DNA of 64,000 nt from Galerina marginata (Eukaryota > Basidiomycota > Agaricomycetes > Agaricales > Galerinaceae): the NCBI GenBank assembly GCA_023014335.1, contig JAECYW010000005.1, positions 930,001-994,000 on the forward strand, given 5' to 3'. Within the stretch, counting starts at the first letter, position 1; every line of letters begins with the position of its first letter. Shown piece by piece: positions 23,838-34,359 of this stretch. Under the pieces are notes generated by a model. It saw only the letters and a program-made list of their open reading frames with translations, had not been told where the DNA came from and made no database searches. Both the position numbers and the translations under genes were made by a program.

Positions 23838-24962
23838 AGCTCAGGATTCGAGAGAGGCAGAAAGCGGTGTGAAAGCTGGCTGATGAAGGAGATTTAAGCG
23901 CCAGAACAGCCCAGATTTAAAGGCTTCCAGGTTGTCAAACCTTATTAAAAAAAAACCTTTTAGGGCTAACAATAATGCATATTGGTCGGTCGCCAATAAT
24001 CTCAGCTCCAGGGACAAAAAAAACCAGATACCTGAGTCACATTTGAATAGGCGTCCTTTGTCTGAGTAGTCACGAAATGTAATTCGTTTTTGGAAATCAT
24101 TGGCCAGTGTGAATCAAGCAAGGGTCAGGCAGAACCATACTTAGGTCATTCCCACGATCGGCCAGATCTCGCCTGACTTGTTCCCGTTATTCTACAGATG
24201 CTTTCACAGACTCGAATCCTCGAATATGACTGCGACGGCGTTCTACGGCGTGGCACCAGTTTGATAGCTAGAGTCATCGGAGTTCTCGCAATGCTCAAGG
24301 CATCTATCATATGCGAGTCGCTGGATTCAAAGCCTCAGTTGACCGGTCCCGTTGTTCAACTGTAAGCAAGCCACTAGGCGCAGTAAAACAGGACAACTGC
24401 CCATGGATGACATATATTATCTATCTAAGTACTATCTAAGTACCGTAAATGGAATCGTTTCTGACCTGGGTAGGCGCAATGGATGAGACCTACTGTAACC
24501 GATCTGTGCGTGTATTGTAATTTCATCTACGGAATTCTGATCCCACAGGCCCTACCCTCGGACACGTCCATCTGAATCATGCTGGTGAGGTATCAATTCC
24601 CAGCAATATTCTCGTCACAATCTTTTTATTGTGGCATCTCAGATCCAAATTATGACATGGACCCTGTGCCAGGATATTGTCGGGGGCGTAGATGCCATTT
24701 ATCATGCTTTGAAGGCTTTGCTGTAGCCCCGAAAGAGAACATGACGGTGGTAGATGAAGAATGGTAGACGACCTATCCAGTGTGTATGGGCCCTGAGTGG
24801 AGGTCTTTGATATAAGAGATGGACGGCAGGAATGATGGTGCCGTTATGTGAGAGTTCGGGAACCGAAGCAACAACGGGTTGTGCATGATTGAAAGAGAAA
24901 TGAAGTTATCTATATGGCTATTGGGTCAAGGCAGACGCAAAAGACGGACGCATATTTAAATA
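23838..24962. other. No gene recognised
   Basis: About 1.1 kb upstream of the nucleotidyltransferase-like gene, presumably including its promoter. A small direct repeat of CTATCTAAGTA lies near 24420-24440. The only sizeable frame (24579-24767, plus) shows no family features. Confidence 0.4.
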
Positions 24963-25219
24963 TCATTGTAGTAATGAGGCCACTAGGTGGTACAAAGGAG
25001 AAAGATGTGGAGAGCAAAGCAGTGACTTAGGCGCATCGCGAATATATTTCTGGTTTGGAATCCCTACTTGGTGATGAACCTCAATAACAGGTCTGGAAAG
25101 TGTGGCACTATCTTCATTTAAGGTCGACAGTATCTGTTCTCCCAATGGAAGTAAGTAACTCATTTTGTGGGTTATCAGATTACTCACGTCGTTCACGATA
25201 TTTTCGTCGACGTCAAACT
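24963..25219 (-). pseudogene. Last exon of a DUF6532-like gene split by the 8.45-kb transposon
   Basis: A minus-strand exon beginning just inside the left copy of the target duplication (CTAG, then exon) and ending at a stop at 24963. It encodes EFDVDENIVNDVSNLITHKM, then a run ending in LASLLQ-like residues, about 86 in all. The splice acceptor AG lies inside the 8-bp duplication. If the transposon is removed, this exon joins in phase with the exon at 33737-33895. The family call is from general resemblance to the C-terminal part of basidiomycete DUF6532 proteins and is tentative; the disruption by the element is well supported. Confidence 0.6.
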
Positions 25220-25223
25220 CTAG
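25216..25223. repeat. Target-site duplication, left copy (AACTCTAG)
   Basis: Identical to 33673-33680 and flush with both terminal inverted repeats. Confidence 0.85.
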
Positions 25224-25249
25224 GTGTACTTTACACTCCCACTCATTGT

Positions 25250-25985
25250 CCGACGGACTCCAGTGGACTTTGTCCAGACCCAGCCAATTCCAGTGGACCT
25301 TGTCAAACAGTCCAGTGGACTTCCGATGGAATCCATTGGACTCTACCAAAGTCCACTACTTGTCTAGCCACAGTCCGGTCCCAGTCCGGTCCCAGTCCAG
25401 TGAAGCTAAAAAACTGTCCAACCAGCTGTATTTCCAGTCCACTGGACTTTCATTGGACTTCCATCAGACTTTCTACCAGGGTTACTGACAAGTGTCTAGT
25501 GTGGTCAGTCCAGTGGACTTCCAGTGGACTTCCAGAGGACATTGACTTCCCATTGACTGATATGTCTTGTTCAGTTAGTCCACTGGATTTCCAGTGGACT
25601 TCCACCAGTCTTCTTATCTAGTTCACTGACTGTCTTAGTTTGGTCAGTCCACTGGACTTCCACTGGACTTCCATCAGTCTTCCTACTTATTTTACTGACT
25701 AGTGTCTAGTCTGGCCAATCCACTGGAAGTCCAATGGACTTCCACCAGTCTTCTTACTTAGTTCACTGACTGTCTTAGTTTGGTCAGTCCACTGGACTTC
25801 CATCAGTCTTCTTACTTATTTTACTGACTAGTGTCTAGTCTGGTCAGTCCAATGGACTTCCAATGGACTTCTCAGTGACAGATGTCTTAGTTTGGTCAGT
25901 CCACTGGAAATCCACTGGACTTCCACCAGTCTTCCTACCTAGTTTATTGACTTGTGTCTAGTCTGGTCAGTCTACTGGACTTTCA
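25250..25985. repeat. Left subterminal array of GTCCACTGGAC-type repeats
   Basis: Dense, irregular repeats of the near-palindrome GTCCACTGGAC/GTCCAGTGGAC, often as TCCACTGGACTTCCA. They are interspersed with a longer unit containing TGACTAGTGTCTAGTCTGGTC and recurring every 100-150 bp. Such subterminal arrays are typical transposase-binding regions in some DNA transposons. Confidence 0.75.
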
Positions 25986-26040
25986 ACAAACTTTTAATAC
26001 AAACAAAACCAACAATATAAATACATCAAATATATTCAGT

Positions 26041-28469
26041 CTAATCACTATCATTCTCTACTTTCTTCTGTTGAACATTTTGTTTTTTGGCTTGGCGAGC
26101 AAGGACCTTGCTTGTGTGATATGTTAGCATTGAATGTATAAACCAGTTATAGTTTTGAGGTGTCATTCTTTTAAGAATAGAGTCAAAGCCTCCTAGCCAA
26201 GCATTGAGTTGTTCACAAGCCTATCAATATTATTAGTATATAGATAATTATAAGGAAAGAATTTTACCTGAGTATTAAATGCTCGTTTGTCATAGGTTGA
26301 CCCATCAGAAGCCTTTGCTTTGATAACCAAATTTGGAGCAGATCCATCTGTAGGGGCTGGATTACACCATTCTCGACAAAGTATATCCGTCTTGCGATGA
26401 TTCTGATAGTGATAACTATCAACTATAAATCGGGAAGTTTCGGACCACTCTGGCCAGTGTCCTTGTTTGGCAATATGTTTAAGCAACCGACATGCTTTAT
26501 CAATGCAAATATAGTCTGGGCGTGATTCCTTTGTAGGATACACTTTGTTTAGAAAAGCCAAGATATTTGACTCAGATTCAGACTTTGCAAATTTTGCCCA
26601 TGCTTCAACTACACCACATGGACAACAGATTGTTTCAACACAATAAAAGGTTGCAGGACCAAAAAAATGTTTGGTTTTTTTAAGATCTGCAGGTGGCTGA
26701 TCATGTGGCTGAAATTCACGCTGCTGTTTTGAATTCCATTCCAAATTTTCTTGTTGACGGTTCAACATTCTTTTTGATCCAGCTAGACTTCCAGCTGAGT
26801 GGTCCAGCTTGTACTTGTTCCAAACATTTTGGTGATTTTCACAGGCCATTGTTGGAGCAACGGAAGTACCCGTACAATCTCTGACACGACATTGATTGCC
26901 AAATTCATGTTCATGAACTTGACAAAAAGCCCCTCCTCTATAGTTTGCCAAGTCAGATATACAGCCATCAGCAGCACAATGCTAGATATTAAATGTTAAA
27001 ACATTTTATTGACAAAAATAAACCAAAAATACCTTTGTACCATTCACCATTCCATCAAGTACTCTCATAGTTACATTTTTCACTGGAACTGCATTCTGAG
27101 CATCATTAACTGGATCTGGTGCAACAGTGGGATTCTGAGCATTATTATTTGGATCTGGTGGTGCAGCAGTAGGATTCTGAGCATTATTATTCGGATTAGG
27201 CAGTGCAGTAGTATTATTTGGATCTAGTGGTGCACTAGTAGCAGTTGCATCTGAAGTTGCACGATAGGGTTGAGAACATTCTGCACATGCATGACCTTTT
27301 GCTGGTTGAATTAAACCATCATTTCCTAGAATCTCAAAAGCTTTCTCTGTCACTTCTTCGATTGATGCTACATCTTGGATAATAAAGTCGACACCTGATA
27401 GATCTGAAGCCTGCCGAGTAGATTCCTGGACAAAAGCAGCCCAAACTTGGCGACGAGATAGTGTAACACTATCATTGCCATAGGTGTCATTGAAATAATT
27501 TGCCCAAGCTGATGCAGATGTATGAAGATTATACATTCCACTCATCACTGCTTTTGAGAATTGGCGGTCAACCCACAGCTTTTGGCCAACTTTGAGATAA
27601 TTTGCAGAGTTCAGAAAGAATTGCATAGCTTCTGTGCCTTCTTTTGCAGGTGTACGTTCATGGTCTGCATAATAAATAGTTTCACAAGTATTGCAGACTC
27701 CAGAAAGCAACTGGACATTTTTAAAGACCTCTGTGCCTTTAATCAATGTCACTTTTGGGATGTTTTTAGTGTCTGTATTTTGTTTTAAAAAACAACGTCC
27801 ACAGCCTTTGGTTAAACAAACAGATGACTTTGGGCAAATTAAAAGAGCTGGTTGGATTTCACTATGAGATGTATGTTGCAAAGTACCCGTGAATTTATCT
27901 TTGTCGTTATATGGATAAAGACCCAATAGTTGCGAGAACTTGCTGAGTTTTAGTGATAATGATGTGACATTACTGTTCTTGGTGGTTGCAGTGGTGAACA
28001 TAGATAATTCAGACCCAGAAAATAGAGTTTCTGCTTTGTCATCACCAAGTTGGTCAATGATTGCACGAGCTAGACATTTAATCCAAGATGTTGCTTTAGA
28101 CCCTGTTGCATCTTGTTTAAAATGCAAAGAAAGCAGCTCTGTATTGTTGGTCATTGAAAGTAAAACCATAATCACTGTGGGTAGTGATATTTGCTGACCA
28201 AAGTTGCCAATAATAAAGTCGCTAAAGTCTTTGAAGTCTATGTCGGGGAAAGGGGCAGTTGGCAGACTTGCTGTGACACATGGGATCAATAACAACACCC
28301 AAAGCAGCAGAGCAAAGTGAAAGCTCAATGCTGAATGTGCGAGCAGATAAACCAGAGTAATCAAATTGCCAAAATAGCTGTCCAGACAACCACAGAGCAT
28401 AAACACAAGCCAAAATTCCAAACTACTGTACAAAAGGTTATTTATGAGATAGGCACGGTGGTGGTACAA
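26041..28469 (-). CDS. CxC5/CxC6 cysteine-cluster protein with putative KDZ-like (RNase H-fold) transposase region
   Basis: Exons 28469-27033, 26981-26268 and 26220-26041 (minus), with introns 26982-27032 and 26221-26267, both GT-AG and in phase. The N-terminal part carries a CxC5-like cluster: CPKSSVCLTKGCGRC, then VCNTC. A Pro/Asn-rich linker with small tandem repeats leads across intron 1 into a CxC6-like cluster: HCAADGC, FCQVHEHEFGNQC, VRDC and ACENHQ. The conserved C-terminal region contains FYCVETICCPCGVVEAWAKF, DYICIDKACR, FIVDSYHYQNHR and FNTQACEQLNAWLGGF. The two Asp and one Glu in those last three motifs are candidate metal ligands. TAG at 26041-26043. The first ~80 residues are hydrophobic and doubtful, so the true start may be later or on another exon. 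No lesion seen in the conserved parts. Confidence 0.75.
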
Positions 28470-28496
28470 ATATTTGAGCTATCAAGATTAGCCTAC

Positions 28497-31270
28497 TTAC
28501 TTCCTGTTCTTGGTGGACTTTGCGGTGCTGGCCTTGGATGTCTTCTTGGATGCTTGTGTCTTCGACGACTTTGGCGCATTGGATGGTCCAGCCTCCGTGG
28601 ACACAGCCACAACAACTTTCTTTCTCTTCGCCAAAGTTCCTCCCTTTTCAATCCACTTGATAAGATCTTCGAAATGGTACTTAGCGCGTTCGAGACCCCA
28701 CACGTCGATATTATTGAGCTGCTCGTCGTTGTCTTCCAACCACTTGACCATTTCCGGAAAGTTCTTCAAATGAGGAAAGGTCTTGGCCCATGAGTCATGC
28801 CAAGTGGATTTACCGATAAAGATGCGCTGTATATCAGTAGCACTTGGTTTGCGAATTCCTTCGGGCCAAGTCTTCTCCTTCACCATCTTCTTCAATAATT
28901 TCTCGGCCTCCAGCATAGCGAGATAGCGTGTATAGTTTTCTCGAAGTGTCAAAGTAAGACCTGTCCCATGCAGTGCCTTCGGTATATCAAGGATTCGGGC
29001 AAACTCGAGTAAATCGGGAGATAAAACACGCCTTGGCTTGGGTCCCGATTGCTGAGGCTGCACAGAAGCAGAAGATTGGACAGATAGACTGGCACCAGAA
29101 CCAAAAGTAGTAGACAGTCCAGAAACAGCAGATGAGCCTGGGTTGGTAGACAAAACACCCGGTAAAGTGAAGTTGCTCTACAATGATATTAAATTATAAA
29201 TCAATTAGAAAAAAAAATGCCAGAAATACCAAAAGAACACGAAGAATAGGCTTGTTGTTCTCGGTTTCCCAGGTAATCTCCTCATCTCCATTGACTGAAG
29301 TAATTTCAGCAAAAGATCCGAGATGAGTCCAAATGGCATCATAGACAAAAATTGTATAATCTATTTAGGTTATATGAGAAAATATTAAATAGTTAAACTG
29401 AAAAGCTGACCGGGATTTTTTATGACATGCCATTTTTCTCCAAGATGCCCGAAAAGAGGCCTAGACATTAGGTACATTGGTACATTCTTCTGGAAAGATG
29501 CAACTGTCTCGCTCGGCAGGACTGTGGCGGGATCGTTACTGGAAACAAAAATGATGATTTTGCCTTTTGTTTTTGACAGAGGTAAGTCAGTCATCGGATC
29601 GTCGTCCCAGTTGTAGTTATTGCCCATCGCATTTCCACGTGCGATACCACCTTGAAGTATGCACTTTAATTAAGTTGCATATGAAATAGAATGAACCTAC
29701 CAGTAATTCGACTAGCTCCTTGAAGGTCTTCAAGAGTAACATCCATATCTAAATATGTCTAAATAAATAAAAACAAAATTAACCAGTCAAATTTATTCAA
29801 CGCACCGTCGTCAGGGGTTTCAATAGTATTGACCATTGATGCAGACAAAGCAGAAGCAGCAGAAGCAGAAGCAGTGGCAGAAGCAGATACAGTCGCAAAT
29901 GACTTTGCGACTGATTCTTCTTCGGGAACTCCATGCATTTCTATATCCTGCTTACCTTCAACTGCAACGTCACCACCATCCTCGTTATTGTCCTCTGCAT
30001 CCACACTCTCGACTTTGTCTTTGTCCTCCTCGCTCTCCTCACCATTCTCGTCGCTGTCCTCGTCACTGTCCTCATCGCTCTCCTCATCGCTCTCGTTTTT
30101 GCCTTGACCTTCGCCATCACTATCACTGTCAGTCGTGGAGTCACTTGTTTCTTTATCACCCCCTAAATCCCTTGCCTTCCCTTTATCCTTCATCTTGTTA
30201 TCCTTGGAATCTTCGTCGTCATCTGAAACTTCAGTCACCCGCTCGCGAATGAAAGACTTCACTGGATTCGGAGCGGAGACAACTGGGGTATCCTCGGAAT
30301 TGTTCTTAGATCTGAAGTATACATTATTAAATAATTACAATAATAGAAAACAATAAAAAACATACACAGAAATATTATCTCTAACTGACTCTTCAACAGG
30401 TTTGACAGAAGGAGCAGTCAGAATATTGCTATTGATATATATATATTATTCAATAATTATGATCATAAAAAGTAGTAAGAAAACATACGCAGAAATTTTA
30501 TCTCCACCTAATTCTTCAATTGGCTTAGCAAGTGGAACATTTGGGACACTGCTGTCAATGAATATATATTATTAAGTGATTAAAACAATAGGAAATAATA
30601 AAAAGCATACACAGAAACATTGTCTTGATTTGATTCCTTGATTGGCTTGGCAGGAGGAGCAATCGGTACACCACTGTCACGAAGAATTTTCTGAGTGCTG
30701 TAAAAAAAAAAAAGCAATAATTCAATATTGATATGTTTCTAATATTAAACAGACTTACAGAGTGAGAGAATCCGCAGTTGCTTTCTTGGCATCAGCTTTA
30801 GCGGACTTGGCAGTAGTTTTTCTGTGAATATATTTAAGTATATTGATTTTAGTGAATTTAGTAAATAAAAAATAAAAACAAAGAGTAAAACACAGAGGAT
30901 CAAGAATATGAATCAGTATAGGTCACGGAATTGAAAAACGTAACCATACCCTTTCCCTTTATCTTCTCTATCAAACACAAAAGTTTGAGCTGTGAGCTGT
31001 AAATTCCAAAATATTTAAACACTCTTACTTCTTGGCCTTCTTTTCTTTTGCTTTCTTGGTACTAGTGAGCTCCTCTTCCTCCTCTTCCTCCTCCTCCTCC
31101 TCCTCCTCAACGTCAGCTTCAGATGCACCCTCTTCAACTTCCAAAACAATTTTCTTGTTAGGTTTGGCAGCAGCAGAGCTAGCAGAAGATCTAGTCCTTT
31201 TCCTGCCACTCCTACGGACTTTAGGAGGTGAGGTGGGAGCAGAAACATCCTTCTTAGATTTGGGAGGCAT
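28497..31270 (-). CDS. Multi-exon acidic protein of unknown function carried by the transposon
   Basis: Minus-strand gene with about ten exons. It starts MPPKSKKDV at 31270, continues through a basic patch and a poly-Glu run, then several 63-87-nt exons. Three consecutive exons encode related ~21-residue units such as SVPNVPLAKPIEELGGDKIS. Next is a long Asp/Glu/Ser tract (30262-29820), a globular part (MGNNYNWDDDPMTDLPLSK, NVPMYLMSRPLFGHLG, then YTIFVYDAIWTHLGSFAEIT), and a C-terminal domain with ATDIQRIFIGKSTWHDSWAK and FPEMVKWLEDNDEQL...VWGLERAKYHFEDLIKWI. A Lys/Ser-rich tail ends at 28497. I recognise the domain order from basidiomycete uncharacterised proteins but know no function. A GTAAGT near the stop leaves open that it splices onward. 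Confidence 0.6.
30360..30700 (-). repeat. Tandem array of duplicated exons with their introns
   Basis: Three minus-strand exons end in near-identical ATTTCTGT/C and are followed by GTATGTTTT-type introns of about 60 nt. Landmarks repeat at 30367, 30491 and 30613 (122-124-bp period). Exon lengths of 63, 63 and 87 nt keep the frame, so each unit adds about 21 residues. Confidence 0.7.
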
Positions 31271-31539
31271 TTCAAACAAGCAGTTGTGTTGGATGTTCTT
31301 GGATGGTGGTGGATGAAGGAAGAGATAAGCGAGCAAGCATCCAGTCAAGTCAGACTCTCATTACATAAGCTCTGCCAGAAACGGTCAAAAATCTTCTAAG
31401 TACCACTAAATAAAATTTCGGGCATCGAGACAACAGCAATTCTTTATATCATGTAATATTTAATAGTAACTACATGGTAAGTATGTAGGTAAGTATGTAC
31501 ATATAAACATTTAGTGAATGGAAAGCATGTGGTAGCGGC

Positions 31540-33010
31540 ACCGCGGGAGTCACAGCGCCCACATTAACAAGGTGGTGAGGCGCGGAACGGGGGAGCGTGG
31601 TCGCAAACGGACGCCGCGGGAGCCGCAGCGTCCCGCAGTCAGTGACGTGGTGGGTAGGGCTCGAAACGGGGCGTCATCGCGGCATGAACAGGCGCCGCGG
31701 GAGCCGCAGCAACCCGGGTTTCGTCGACGTGGCGCAAGAGGGGGGTGGGCGGGCTCGAAACGGGGCCAGGGATGGTGGCACACGGGGGCTGCGGGAGTCG
31801 TAGCGCCCGGGTTTCGTTGACGTGGCGCGAGGGCGGGGGGTGGACTCGAAACGGGGCTCGGTTGGTGGCACGAACGGGGGCCGCGGGAGTCGCAACGCCC
31901 GGGTTTTGTTGACGTGGAGCGAGGACGTGGAGCGAGGGAGGGTGGTGGGCTCGAAACGGGCGGATTGGTGGGACGAAGGGGTGCTGCGGGTGTCGTGGCA
32001 CAAGAGGTGGTGGGTGGGGCTCGAAGCGGGGCAGGTTGGTGAGACGAACGGGCGCTGCGGGTGTCCGCAGCGCCCGGGTTTCGGTGGCGTGGCGCGAAGG
32101 GCGGGGTGGGCTCGAAACGGCGGGTCGTCGCGGCACGAACAGGCGCCGCGGGAGTCGCAGCGCTCGGGCGTCGTCGACGTGGCGCGAGAGGTGGCGGATG
32201 GCGGGCGTCGTCGACGTGGCGAGAGAGGTGGTGGATGGCGGATGGCGGGCGTCATCGACGTGGCACGAGAGGTGGCGGATGGCGGGCGTCGTTGACGTGG
32301 CGCGAGAGGTGGTGGATGGCGGATGGCGGGCGTCGTCGACGTGGCACGAGAGGTGGCGGATGGCGGGCGTCGTTGACGTGGCGCGAGAGGTGGTGGATGG
32401 GGCTCCAAACGGGCGTCGTCGTGGGTGGTCGGGGCGCTGCGGAATGGGTCAGGAAGTGGCCAAGGAAGGGGGGGGGGACGTACCGTGAACCCCAGGGAGG
32501 CTCGGGTGGGCAAACCCCACTAAAAGCCCCTGCGTTGGGTGCTGTAGCCTTGACTGGCGGGGTTTCGGGGGTGCCTATGCGAAAAGGGGGCGGTTCCGAC
32601 GCGGTTTTGGCGAAACGGGGGCCGTGGACTGGTTGTTGGGGGCGATTTCCGGTGGGCCAGGGCGGCCGTACGCATTACGCGGTCGAGGCGCTGTGGAATC
32701 GGTCAGTAGGTGGTCAGGAAGGGGGCGGGTTAACTTACCGTGAGCCCCACGCAGGCTTCGGGTTGGCAAAACCTGCTGTACCCGTTGTCAGTGCGAAATA
32801 GAGGGGATATGACGGGGCGGGGCTTACCTGTGGGGCTCCAGAACCTCGTTCGTCACCGAAACGGGCTCCCTATACGACGTTGGGGTGGTGAGGGGTGAGC
32901 GGGCAGTGGTGGGGGGAAAGAAGAAGGGTGGGAAGAAGTTGAAGTTGCGCGGCGGATTTGCAGGGCGTGACTCCCAAAAGCGGTACGTCACGATCTGTAC
33001 CACCCCGCAA
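31540..33010. repeat. GC-rich block with nested tandem repeats
   Basis: Composition changes abruptly from AT-rich to strongly GC-rich, G-biased on the plus strand. Units of about 100 bp with GTTGACGTGGCG and CTCGAAACGGGG recur from 31560 to 32170. At 32170-32400 they tighten into repeats built on GGATGGCGGGCGTCGTCGAC. Two related ~260-bp segments at 32460-32780 contain CACGgtacgt/CACGgtaagt-like donors on the minus strand. Long open frames here on both strands are Arg/Pro/Gly-rich by composition and are not called genes. Confidence 0.65.
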
Positions 33011-33194
33011 AGTTCACCCGGCGGACTGAACAAAATGCATAATCCCAACAATGGGGCTTGTGTGCACCATTAAAACTCAATATTACTACCACAAAGTCAT
33101 GTAATTACTCTCTTCTGCATATTCTATTAACTAAATCTTTTATTGTTATTTAAATTTAATTTTTTTCTTAATAATAACTAATAACAGAGGTGCT

Positions 33195-33645
33195 GCCTTA
33201 TGGTCCACTGGACTTCCACTGGATGTCCACTGGTTAAATTCCATTGGAGTCCACTGGACTTCCACTGGTTAAATTCCATTGGAGTCCACTGGACTTCCAC
33301 TGGTTATATTCCACTCCACTGGAGTCCACTGGACTTCCACTGGACTTCCACTGGTTATATTCCATTGGAGTCCACTGGATGTCCACTGGTTATATTCCAT
33401 TGGAGTCCACTGGATGTCCACTGGACTTCCATTGGTAGTTTGGTCAGTTCTGGTGGACTTTCACTGTTGAATTGGTGTCTAGTCCATTGGACTGTCTGCC
33501 CACACAGTCCAGTGGACTCATAGTTTGGCTGGACTGGCACTGGACTGGCACTGGACTGGCATTGGAAAATTCCAGCAGGGCAAACCAGAAAATTGAGCAT
33601 TCTGGATACACCAAATCCGACGGACAGTCCGGTGGACTTCCGTCG
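33195..33645. repeat. Right subterminal array of GTCCACTGGAC-type repeats
   Basis: Units such as GGAGTCCACTGGACTTCCAC and ATTCCATTGGAGTCCACTGG repeat about every 35-50 bp, with the same core motif as the left array. A short run of CACTGGACTGG repeats lies at 33538-33560. Confidence 0.75.
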
Positions 33646-33672
33646 GAAAAGCAGTGGGAGTGTAAAGACCTC

Positions 33673-33680
33673 AACTCTAG
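33673..33680. repeat. Target-site duplication, right copy (AACTCTAG)
   Basis: Matches 25216-25223 exactly; on the minus strand it supplies the CTAG splice acceptor of the interrupted gene. Confidence 0.85.
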
Positions 33681-33736
33681 AAAAAATTCAAAAATTAGAG
33701 AAAAAATTAAAAAATAAAAACAGAATATTAGCTTAC

Positions 33737-33895
33737 CTTTGTTTTTGGATTTGCAAGCCTTCATGAAAGCTTCCTTGGCCAGGTCGATAAACTCCGCTTT
33801 CTTATTCTTGTCATTGGGGATGAAGTAGCAGTGTCTTTTGATAGCCTCCGCCGCATGGAAATAGGTTTTGGCAAAGGCCAGACAGGCCAGATTTC
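33737..33895 (-). pseudogene. Penultimate exon of the DUF6532-like gene interrupted by the transposon
   Basis: Minus-strand exon from 33895 (after GATAG) to 33737 (followed by GTAAGC), encoding a helical segment with CLAFAKTYFHAAEAIKRHC, then FIDLAKEAFMKACKSKNK. The following intron runs into the TSD, where CTAG would be its acceptor. Its partner exon lies 8.4 kb away at 24963-25219. Frames upstream at 33900-34300 probably hold earlier exons, but I could not join them cleanly. Family similarity to DUF6532 is tentative. Confidence 0.5.
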
Positions 33896-34359
33896 TCTAT
33901 CGTAATCTGCTCCCTTTAAGGGTAAAGGCTTTCCGACATTCTGAGCAATAAAAATATTCATGAACAGTGACAACAACAATTGATGAGTGACATTGCTTAC
34001 CAGGTTGCTACTAGACGGCAATGGGTTGATGGCAGCCATAGCAATAGACGATGCAAAGAAGGTGTTGCGTTCAGAGTAGCTGGAGTAGCTGGAGTAGCTG
34101 CCAAGTGAGACATTTATAAGATAACAGTTCTTATACAAACAAAGCCATTCTGAGAGTGACTGAATGAAACATTCACAGAGATGTTCCCAGAAGACAGGCT
34201 TGAGGAAGGCTTGAGGAAGGCACATTTGTTCATCTCCCAAGATATCGTTACAGGGTAAAATACATTTCCTAGATAGCATGAATAACAACAAGTCATGTTA
34301 GGTACAAGCTAAGCCTACAACATATATCACATACATATTAATAATTGAGTCCCTCCTTA

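Larger units (their letters stand above)
25224..33672 (-). mobile_element. 8,449-bp DNA transposon with CxC5/CxC6 gene, 20-bp TIRs and 8-bp TSD
   Basis: The left end reads GTGTACTTTACACTCCCACT. The reverse complement of the right end reads GAGGTCTTTACACTCCCACT, 17 of 20 identical, and TCCGACGGA follows in both. Both ends abut AACTCTAG. Inside each end is an array of GTCCACTGGAC-type repeats. The interior holds two minus-strand multi-exon genes (26041-28469 and 28497-31270) and a GC-rich repeat block (31540-33010). An 8-bp duplication is known for hAT and Zisupton-type elements, and CxC5/CxC6 modules are known from proteins associated with KDZ transposases. The open reading frames suggest a fairly young, possibly autonomous copy. 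Confidence 0.85.

Noticed and set aside
25224..25985. A CRISPR-like or satellite array
   Set aside because: Repeats are irregular, lack unique spacers of constant size, and mirror the array at the other end of the transposon; the genome is eukaryotic.
29829..30252. Plus-strand frames opposite the acidic tract
   Set aside because: Low-complexity antisense of the Asp/Glu/Ser tract of the minus-strand gene.
31674..32801. Long open frames (up to 279 codons) on both strands in the GC-rich block
   Set aside because: Repetitive Arg/Pro/Gly translations follow the tandem repeats and lack stops because of GC content; no domain.
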